19,853 nucleotides of DNA from JACIWB01 sp038818725 (GTDB lineage: Archaea; Thermoplasmatota; E2; UBA202; JdFR-43): positions 1 to 19,853 of the forward strand of contig JAWAYL010000021.1 of NCBI GenBank assembly GCA_038818725.1, in the 5' to 3' direction. Under the pieces are notes generated by a model that made no database searches, had not been told where the DNA came from, and saw nothing but the letters and a program-made list of their open reading frames with translations. Both the position numbers and the translations under genes were made by a program. Position 1 is the stretch's first letter. The number at the start of each line of letters is the position of its first letter. Of this stretch, positions 6,562 through 18,500 are shown piece by piece.

Positions 6562-9500
6562 TGGTGGTACATAGCAACTTGCTTCTGCTGTTGGAGTTGT
6601 TGATTTTGCATTTCCAAGATTATCTTCTGCATATGCGTAGAACTGATAATAGCCAGGCATGTAGTAGGAGAATTCACTTGGCTTGTAGATAAAGCTCCAT
6701 GTATTGCTTGCTCCATTATAGCTTCCATATTCTATCCATTCTGTCCATGATTCACCATCTGGGCTATATCTGAAGTAGAGTTTAATCAATTTAACGCCTG
6801 CAATTTCATCATTTGCATTTATTGTAACGCTAAATGGCATTGTTGAATTATTTCCTATTACTATGGTTGTTGTTGGTGGGCTGTTATCTATTATGAATTT
6901 CTGCTTGCTTTCGTTGCTGAATTGTCCGCGCATATCGCTTGCCTTGAAGAACAAGTGATAAACAACGCCTTCAATCAAGCCAAATTGCTCTGGTGTAAAG
7001 CTTATGCTTCCACTTCTTGCTCCATTGAAACTTGGTGAGCTATACCATGTATCACCAAAGCTCCAGTATATCTTATCCAAGCCAACATAGTTTTCTTCTG
7101 GCATATCTGTTGCATTAAGGTATATAATCGTGTTGCTTGTTATTGCATGGGCTATTTCTCCATCAAGCTCTATTTCAATATTTGGCTGTCCATATTCTTT
7201 TGTTATTTCTGGCGGTTCTCTATCAAGCACAACAAAGCATTCAGCATCATATGTTCCATGATAATATGGTGGCGTTTCTTTATTGCCAAGGCAATCATAT
7301 GCAATGCTTATGAAGCGATACCATCCTCCTCCTTCTGGGGCATTGAAGCTAAATGTTTGATCTGGCACTGCTAAGCGTTGCTCATATGGAATGAAGAATG
7401 TTGTATATAACTGCCAGTCACTCCATGTTATGTTGTTCTCGCTATATGAGTAATATACCTCTACTTTGCATACTCCAACTGGTCCGCTTATTTCCGCCCC
7501 ATGATCAACTATTTCCACTACTGTAACGTTGAATGGAATTTCTTCCTGTTCATATGGAATTATTTCATCTACTCTTGAAGTTGGTGGCATATAGTCAATG
7601 TAAATATGCTGTTTGCTCTTCTGCTTGTCCTCAACATGTCCTACATTATCAACCGCCCAGTGGTATAGTTCAATTATTGTTTTATTCAATGTTGGGCGTG
7701 CATTGAAATAATCCTCAATTGTTGCATCTGGATTATTTAATATTATCTTAACTGCTTCCTCTACTGTGAACCAATGCTTGTTATGTGTTTCATCTCCTCT
7801 CTTCCATAGCAATATTGGAACTTCATTCCAGAACTGATACCATATTTCATTTACTCCACTGTCCCATATGAAATCATCTGTTGAATTTAGCCATATCTTT
7901 GTTGTGTTTGTTACCCAGTGAATTGTTTCTCCTCCTGCAATTGTCTGCTCTACATATGGCATCTCAAATTCTTTCTTGGTGCGAGGTGGTGTGCAATCTA
8001 TAACAACATCTTGCTTCTTCTCTCCTTCTGTCATGTTATTATAATCATATACCTGCCAGTGTATTTCATATTTACCGCATGAGAAATCAACAAGAGAGCC
8101 AAGATGTATCCATATTCGGAAGTATTCTCTATATTTACCATAGGATGGGTCATATTCATAATATTTGTCATATTTGATTCCATTCTCTTCATAGCCCGCC
8201 ATCCATTCATAAGCGGTTGTCCATGGAATTAAAGTCTGCCATTCTCCTGCTCCGCCCATTACTTCTCTTACTTTAACGTTGTAATAGCCAGTGAAGCTTA
8301 TGCTCTCAACATGATACCATCCATTGTTATAAATTCCGCTGTATGGTGGCAACCATTCAATATACATGTAGTCGCAGTAATTCCACAAGCCGTCGCCATT
8401 GCTATCAATGTAATCAGTTATGCTTCCAGCGGCAGCGCCAGCTATATAAATTGTTCCTTTCTTAACCTGATTTGTTATAAGCTGAACAGTTGTCTCTCTT
8501 GTTACCCATCTCCATACTGTATAATTCACATACCACAAGCCTGCCTGGCAATATGGATTTTCTGGCAAATCTGTTGTATTTATTATAACCCATGAGCAGT
8601 TCTGGAAGTAATAAACATTTGAAGTTTCATTGTAATATAACCATCCATTGCTTATTTCAAATTCTAAATTGCTTTTCGGTTTGCTATCATCTACTCCAAC
8701 ATGCCATTCAACTGGCTCTTCTGTATTGCATAAATCATCCTTGCTGAAGTAATACAGCCAGTGCTCGCATCCTTCTGTAAAGTAGAATGGCTCTTCATAG
8801 TGCATCCAGTATATCCATCCACCAAATGGTGGTGTTTGGTTAAACCAGAATTTGCTGCTATTGTTGAATTGTATTAAATCTGCATAGCTTGAAACAACTA
8901 TTTCGCTACCATTTATTGCTCCGGGTGTAGATGGTGTTGGATAGAATTCATATTTGCCAGCACTTTCATTATACCATACCCATCTATAATATGTATTATT
9001 CTGCCAATTATATGGATATACACATGCATCGCCATAATGATTTGCATAGAAGTGCACATCATCATTTATGCATATTACTTCTGGCTTCTTATCTTGTGGC
9101 TTGTAATATCCAGTTATATTCCATGCACATGCATCTCTTATTAGCTCATATTCATTTTCGTAAAGTGTATCATATGGTCCGAGAACAATAATGCTTCCCT
9201 TGCCAGAAACTTCTCTATAAACAACATATGCATTACTGCTGTTATAATTACTTACTGTAAGAACTACCGCATTTCCTGGAAGCTTGCTTATATACATCTG
9301 TGCATCTCCACCCACGCTTGAAATTATCTGTCCAACGGTATAATCTTCTGTTATTTGATGAGCAAGAGCTATCTTCTGGTCATTATCCCATGAATCATAA
9401 TCCCAATATGTGTTATATCCATTTGAACCAGCTGCAGATGGCCACATATAGCCAGAATATGCAGCAAAGCATACCGCGCTATCTCCACAAATTATTCTCT

Positions 9501-12500
9501 TTCCTTCATTGAACCATGCATCAACATCATCAAGCCACTTGTTTGGCACACAATTATCTGGCAATATCAATACATCATAGCCAAGCAGTGTTTCATAATC
9601 AAGAGTTGTTATTACATTAACATAAAATCTTCCTTCTGGGTCATCTGTCAATACATCATAGAATTCATCATAGTTATTCGATTCTCCTCCACTCCAGTAT
9701 GAACAATAATACCATGATGGATAATATTTGCTGTCATAAATCGCAACCGCTATACGCGCTGCATTTCTTGGTATCCATGGATGCTCTGCCCAAGATATGC
9801 CAAGCCATGTTTCTGGAGCAATTCCATCTACATACCAGCGCTCATGCTTAAGCTCGCTACTATGGCATAGCTTATCTTTTGCAAAGTAGTATAAATCATG
9901 TGTGCAATTCTCTGGCAAGTGGGCATCGAATGATATATATCCAACTCTTTCATCTTTATCATACTCACTATTATCATAGATTACCCACCACTTATAGTTA
10001 TAAATTTCCTCATCTTCTGGAGTTATTCCTGGAATTTCTTTGCCACTAACTTTCTTATCTCCAAATCCTCCATCATCAATTTTGCCATATTCATATCTCC
10101 AGTAGATTGCATCTATTCCAACTGCACATTCATTTAGTGGCATATCATAGGCACTTATTGTTATGTTAGCACAAGCTCTTAAGAAGCCATGTGAAGTTAT
10201 ATCAGCCCAGAATATTGCCCAATATTCATAATTACCTGCTGCTGAACCATATGGAGTATAGAATTCAAATACTATTTGGATATCCTGTCCATAATAGTCC
10301 CATAATGATATATCTTCTATTTTATCATGCACATCACTAGAGAATTGTTTCAAAAGATGCCATGTTCCAAATTCATCTATTAGATATACATATCCATAAG
10401 CATGCGCATATCTCTCGAAATAATGCCTGAAAGTAAGATTGCTGAACTTTGGCAGATCATAAATTATTGGTGAATATAGATATTCTTTTTGCAAATCAGA
10501 GCAGCCATGCACAACAGCAGCATCTATTACGCTTCCATCAATCCATACATATTGCTCCCATCCATAATACCAGTTGCCAGCATAATAGCCACTTCTGCTC
10601 CAATCTCCGTATTCGCTCAAGCTATCTGTTGGTGGGAATCTTGGAACAGCTGTCGATGCAACTGTATGCTTATACATATCAAATTTATCTTCAAATACCG
10701 CTGTTTCAACTTCTCTTATTTCAAGTTTAATATCATCAATGAGCCATCCTAAATCTGTTGTATAATAATCACTATAGAACCTGAATCTTATCTTTATTAC
10801 CTTTCCGATATAGTCACTTATATCAATGAATTCCTGCACCCAGTCCCTTGCTCCGCTATAATATCCAACCTGATGCCATGTTCCATCATAAACTTCAACA
10901 TATGCCCTATCATCATAATCAGCATCCATATCATATTTATGCCAGAACATAAGCATTGCTTTCTTGCCAGTATAAGCGGTTAAATCAATTTCCTGGCTTA
11001 TGAGTGCATCATTCATGCAGTTCAAATAGCGTGGAGAGCTTTCTACTCCACAATACCATGAATGATTTTTTGAATGATATGCATAATCTGTTATATGCCA
11101 TTTGGTTGTGTTAAGCATCAATCCATTCCAGTTTGCAAGTGTATTAAAGTAATCAAAGAAGAAAACTTTTGTTGCATTACTTATTGTTACATTATCTATA
11201 AACACACCATTATATCCATAGCTATAACCATCATTGCTTACAAATCTAAATCTTATCCATACAGTTGAATTTCCAATATACTGGGATATATCTATTGTCT
11301 TTGTTATCCATCCATCGCTTCCACTAATTGTTTCAAGAATTGTCCAGCTAATGCTATCATTGCTTGCCTCAACATATAAATAATCTCCGCTATCAAGATA
11401 TCTCCATATATTGAATGATAAATTAACTATACCTGTCACACCAGATAAATTAACTGGATTTTTCATTGTAAGTGTATCATCCCAGTTGCACGCATACATT
11501 CCTCCACCATTTGGAGCATTTCCAAGACTCAAATCACCGCACCAAACCGCTGGGCGAGATGGCATTGTTTCGCTCCAGCCAGGCGTTGGCGGCGATGCTA
11601 CTGGCAACCTATTTACCAGCATCCAGTAGCTTGTCTGCTGTATCTTTAAGTCTTCTATCTGCCAGCCATAGCCATCTTCAACATCATCTTCAAGCAAAGT
11701 TTCTATTCTATGGATTGCTCCAACCCATACATCATCTATTAACAAGCCATTATTCGGGAATGAATCGCTTAAATAATAGCAATAGAAGCCAATATAAACT
11801 TCTTCGCCTGCATAAGCGGATAAATCAATTTCTACATGCCTATACATTGTATCGCTGAATATACCAGAGTCCCATACTTCTACAAATGCACTTGTATCTG
11901 TTTGGCTACTAACGCTATTTATTCCAACCTTCAAACCGGCTGAGCCACCATAATAAACTTTATACCAGAATGTTAAGTTTCCATCTTCTGGAATTGTTAT
12001 CTTTGGAGTTATGAGCCATGCATTTGCAGAGCCATCCTTTCTCCATGCCATTGCTGCATATCTTCCAGAATAAGCAACCTTAACCTGCTGCAGGAATAAT
12101 GGTTCTTCTGATTTTATGCTCCATGTGCTTGCAGTGCCATTTACAACCGCCCATCCATTTCCAAATGGGGCTTCAAAATCTTCATATAATGAAGTTGTGG
12201 TATTTCCAATTGCTCCATGCTCTGGTAGCGTTTCGTTTATAACTGGCTCAGATGCGTCTACATAATATGTCTGGTGATGCAGTGTGCTGTTATGGCAGCT
12301 CCTGTCTTTTGCGAAGTAATACAAATCATGCTTGCATTCTTCATTGAATATTATACCCACGCTATTATTATATATGAACCACCAGTAGTTTGCTATTTCT
12401 GGCACATCAGGCTGAAGCTCGCTTCCATTTACTGCAGCTGGATGCCCTACTTGCGGATAATAGTTTCCATTCCATTCATATCTATAATAGATATTGCTTA

Positions 12501-15500
12501 TTCCAGATGGATGTTCTCCAACATCATAGGCACTTAAATTGATTCTTGCTCCCGCTCTTAAATATTGAGTCACATTCTCTACTTCCGCCCACCAGCTCCA
12601 TACTCCCCATCTGAGGAATTCGAGATTATCATAAACATTAACAGTATATATTAAAGATGAGCCCGCTGGAACATTTATTGTATATACCTTGTAATTTACA
12701 TCACTTCCATTTTCAAGGGTTATTCCACTATCACCAACAATTTCCTCAACATGTAAGCGTAACAATAAATCATGTGTCATATCATTGTTGTATATTGTAA
12801 AGTTAATGTATTGTATCTTATCTTTATATTGTCCAGATGGATTTGGTTTCCATCCATCAGCATAGCTTGGATACCATGCATCTCTTACATGGAATGTTCC
12901 TTTAAGCCAGTAAGTTTCGTTTGCAAATGTTTTATCAACATCTATTTCAACGGGTGTATAATAACCATGCTCTGGATGTTCTTTTATTACTATTGGTGTT
13001 CCATTATCTACTTCATAAACCTGCATATAAACTGGTGTATGATGGCAAACATTATCTTTTGCCCAATAATAGAGCCAATGCACACATTCTTCATAGAAGT
13101 GTATTCCAACATTTTCATCATATTCATACCATAGCCAGTAACCATTGAAGAATTTGTTAATTTCATCCCAATCATAGTATTGAGTTATATTCACAATTTT
13201 TTCTCCATGAGGAGCATCGGTTTCATTCATTGGATGATGATTAACTTTAGCTGTTGTATTGTCCCATCCAATTTCATAGGCATAGTATATTCCTTCTATT
13301 CCACTTGCACATGGATTTGGCATATAAGCCATTATCTGGAATTTCCAGTCATATCCTTCTCTCATTTCACCGCTAATCCATGCTTTTCCTCTTGTATATA
13401 AATCAAACTGATTGAAATACCAGGATGCGGCGCTTGCGGGCGAGCCATGCGCTTCGATGTAATAGGTTGCATTTGGAGTTACACTTATTCCTGGCTCAAA
13501 TTCGAATATTATCCAATCTTCTCCAAAGCCAGTTAAATGCTTTGTTGCTGTTGCTAAAACATTGAAGCTTTCATCATGTATATAAACTGTTACATCAACA
13601 TCTTCTATCCATTTCAGATATAGAGCGGTTGCATTTATATAACTTGCATTTGGTTTAAATGTCTGTGCATCCCATGGCCATGGAGTTGAATCGAGGGCTT
13701 GCAATGTATCTACATTACTTCCTTTTGTCTGGAACTGGTCAACAAATACAAGATAGTCAGGCATATCCTTTGCAGTTAAATTAATTCTATCACACGCCCT
13801 TATATATGAAACTGGCTTTAGTTTAATATCTCCCTTAGCTCCATCTACAATCACCCATTCAGATGCTTTTCCTGTCTTTGTATTGTTTAATGTTATTATA
13901 TGTGTTGTTGCGTTATATGAAGTAGAGATGTAATAATTGCTGAATTCTGGATATAATTCATGCCATAAGGAGTCTACAAATCCTTCTTTTCCTCCAACAT
14001 ATTCAATGTATATGGATTTATCATTTGTTTCATTGTATAAACGCGCAGTATATGTTACATAATCACTAAATGCCTTATAATCTTTCCATTCTGATTCTTC
14101 TCCTGTCTGGTTCTTGAGGATTATTCCATTATTGTAGTCTACGAGTTCATAAATGTTGCAATATTCTGGATATAATTCATGCCATAATGAACCAATTTCA
14201 AATGGTTCATTTCCTCCATAATATACAAGATATTTGTCATTTGTTTCATTGTATAAATACAGTGTATATGCTATTGGTTCAGCCAAATACAAGCGATATA
14301 CACCATATTTTTCATCATACATGCATGCATACCAGTTTCCGTCTTTTTCAAATTTATATTCCAAATAATATTTTCTTCCATATTCTGGATAAAGTTCTTC
14401 ATAAACATTTTCACTATATGGATGTAGATATATTGATTCCTCATCTTTATAGCACCATGGATGCTGTTTGCTTACTTCTGGCTCAAACTCATCAACATAA
14501 ATTTCCTCTACAAGCACATCACTTACTATTGAATTATCAAGCCAGTCACTTGCATTATAGAAGTAATAAATCTTGTGATAGCATTCCTCAGAGAAATGCA
14601 AAGCAATGGAAGGCGTCTGTGGAGTAATCTTCCACCATAGCTCACCACTTATATTCACAACCTCTCCATATTGAGTGTCATCCATGCTTACAGGATGCTT
14701 TTCTATATAAGGCGTTGTGAAGTTTGTATATTCATATCTGAAATAGAATACAAAGTCGCGCCAGCCAACGCCGCAATTTGGTTCATCAGTCAAGTTAAGA
14801 TAAAATTCCTTGCATGCCCTTACAAACATCTTACCAGTTTTCTCATCATAGTAGAAGCCATGTTCAGGCGGATATTCAACTTTAAGCTTTGGCGGGCTAT
14901 TATCAACATAATGGGTTTGATTTACAATTCTAATATTTCCAACATAATCTTCAGCTCTCATCTGCAAAATATGCTCGCATTCTTCATGGAATTTAACTTT
15001 TGTAAAGTTAACGGTGCTATTTTTTGCAACATACCAATATGCACCATCTACATATGTAATATTATAATTTCCACAATATGTATCTGTTTCGCTGGAAGGA
15101 TGCCATGTTCCAGTTTCATTAACATATATTCTATACATTAAGCTCTTCAAACCAACTCCATTCATACATCCCTCATCCCATGAATTCAAGTCAAGAACTG
15201 CCTCACTTGTAACCCATGTTTTATGGAGATAATCATATGGATATCCATATAGTGGGCAATATAATATTACATTTTCAAGGAATTTTGAACGGCCTGCATA
15301 TGCCCATTCAAGTGTTTGGGTTGAAATTATTATGCAACCATTTCCCCAAGATGTAACAACAAATACTGGCTTACCATCTGCTGTTAAAACAATCTCACTA
15401 TTTGCTGGTAGATTTGTTAAATATCCATGAACAGAGTACCCCCATAAATCAAGTTCTTCATCTGTTATTACATTTGGATAAACAAGCACATCATGCCCTG

Positions 15501-18500
15501 GAATTGCTATATCTACATAATTATAATAATATGCAGTATGTGTAAATCCTCCTGGCATTACATCCCACGAGCCACCATACCATCCTTGGTCTGCTGCATG
15601 AATTTCAAGCTGTCCGCCATTAAATGCATATTGTTCAAACCAGGCAAGATTTGCCTCAACTGCATCATAGAATGATGTTGTTTGGTCATTTGCTATAATT
15701 ACTTTATCATACTGGCTCAAATCAACATTTCCAATATCAGATGAACCATATATATCATATGATATTCCATAATAATCAAGGACATCCTGTATTGAAGGCA
15801 TGTTCCATGGATTATTGTCCATAAATATTGCAACATTTTCAATATCGCCACTTATCATTGTTTCATTATACAATGAATACATCTTTCCATACATATATGG
15901 ATAAACTGGATAATATTCAATCTTAAAGGTGAAATCCCATGAGTAATTTGCTTGCCCATCCACTATTGCAAACCCATCTGGATATGGTCCAGCAGATGGA
16001 TAATTGCTCTGTGCCATCCATTTGATTGGTTGTTGGGTATTGTTGTAAACAAGTTTAATCCAGTAAGTAGCACCTTCTTCAACATATAATCTTTTACTCA
16101 AGTTAAATTGTATCCAATCTGATTTATTTCCACTTAAAAATATATGTTCTGATTCATCAAGCTCTGTTCCTGGCTCACCATTGCTATCATTATAGATTTC
16201 TATATATATTGGGTAAGCTGAATCAAATGTTCCAATTAAATAAACACTTATCGCATCAATATAGCTCCATGGAGCCTTAAAGCTCTGATAATCAGCTGGA
16301 TATGTAGATGAACTATTATTCATTTGTGTTTGCTCTGCTTTTATAACTTTTTCCACTGTTTTATTTATTGCTGGAGGTGTGCAGTCAACCATATCCTTTT
16401 CTTTAAATGAAATATTGTTTCCAACATAGTCAATTGCCCATATTTCTGGCTCATGGAAGCATTCCCTATATTCTTCTGGCAAATCGCAGAAGCGGAATAA
16501 ATATGAAATTTCTCCATATTTTGGATTTAAATCCTTTACAACAATTTTTATATTTTCAACATGCCATTTTAGCTGTGAGTTATTAAATCTTATATAATCA
16601 CAGTAATCAAGTGTTCCATTTCCATTATCATTCCATTCAATGATTTTATATTCATTGCTATTATTATACCAAATTGAATTTAATGGTTCTGTCAGCAATT
16701 CTTCAAGTTCTGTTGTTGTAGTATTTACAATAAATGTTCCATAGCTTTCATTATAAAGTTCCATTGTTATTTCAGCAAGGTTATCAACAACAACAATTTG
16801 CTCAACAAGTGTAAGGAGCTGCTGTTGCCCTTCTGGAACCCTTGTCTCATTCCAGTAAATGTTCATTCCAAATTTCCACACGCCTACGCCTCCACCACAT
16901 CCACTATCTGTTATATTGAACCAGAAAGGAGTTGAGCAATTTACCCATAGCCATCCTTTCTCATCGACATATTTTGGCTCTCCTATTGTTTTATTTATAG
17001 TTGGAGCGGTTGCATCAACAGCAATATCAATTGAATGTTGTTGTGAAATATGGCCAAGATAATCAACCATCTGCCATTTTATTTCATGGAAACATTCTTC
17101 GTTGAAATGCAATTCAACGTTAATAAAGCCAACTCTCTTATCAGTATCATTTATATCATTATCATGAACTTTTACTTCCTTAATCTTTGTATAGTTATTT
17201 GGCTCATTTGGATTCCACCATACTGAATAATTAAGCCATTCTACACCTGCCGCACATCCTTCTGGCAAATCATATGCATATATTATCATTGGAGTACATA
17301 TTTTAATTGCTGTATAGTTGTGCCCGCCATAATTTAAAGTTGAATTTGGCTCACCAAAGGAATAGTTGCTTACTGGAGCGCTATTATCAACATAATGAAT
17401 TTGGCTATTAAGCGGCTCACTATTGCTTCCATTTTCAGCATAGAATTCAATATAATGCTCGCATTCCTCAGTAAGATTAAATGGCTCATCATATTCTATC
17501 CAATTCCCTCCGTTTATTCTATAATATATTGCTTCATAATCTCCTTCTGCTTCAAGAGTGAATAAAGTATCGCTTGATACATAACTTTTTTCAATTCCAT
17601 AATACCATGCGTGACTTGATGATTTGCTTCTATGCTCGCTTATATGCCAGTAGCCATTGTATGTCCAATTCCCGATGCCATTTTCAACATCATCGCTGAA
17701 TGGAACATTTCCCCCAAATTCAGTTATCTTTATATCATCTATATACCATCCTTCCCAGTAGTTAAAAATAGGATCTATTGTATTAAATTCAAATATTATT
17801 ACAATTTCATTTGGAACATATTCTGATATATCAAATGTTTCATATACCCATGAAGGAGTTACATTGAATCCACTTGAACCATAATAATTGTATTCTGAGC
17901 CATCTGCTGGATTTTCTGCTGGATTTAAAGTAGCACTTGGATTTCCTCCTGGCTTAGTAAGCAAATTCCAGTTATATCCTCCATCAGTTGAGATAGATAC
18001 ATTCATCAAATCATATGCTGCTGGCTCTGCTCCTTCAATCTGCCACCATGTCCAGAAAGAAAGCGTTGCTACATCTGCTGTAACATTTATTACTGGAGAA
18101 ACAAGATATCCATAATTTGTTTCGCCGTTATCATAATCATATTTTATAAATTCTGGCTTACCAACTGTTTTTGTTGTAACAGGTGTTCCAAGAGTAATAT
18201 TAAGCCACATATACCCTTGCTGATCAATCTCGCTTGCTTCAATGTAGCGAAATGCCTTTCCTTCTCTCCCATCATAAGTAGCAGTTGCAAGCAAAGGATC
18301 GCCATCAAACCATTCCATCCATGGTGGAGATGATGGTCCTCCTCCAAGAGTAATGCTATACATACCACTTGCATCTGTTATATTTTCTCCCCATGCTCCC
18401 GTAATTTCATCTCTCACCCTTACAGTTGCTCCTTCGAGTGGTGTAACCCCATCCTCCTCATATACATATCCAGTTATCACGCACGGATCTGTTCTTGCTT

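Noticed and set aside
14187..15141. Long plus-strand open frames (for example 14187-14627 and 14671-15141)
   Set aside because: They lie antisense to the uninterrupted gene B, have no ribosome binding site, and their composition (His, Ile, Cys, Tyr rich) is the mirror of the Tyr/Trp/Asn-rich coding strand.
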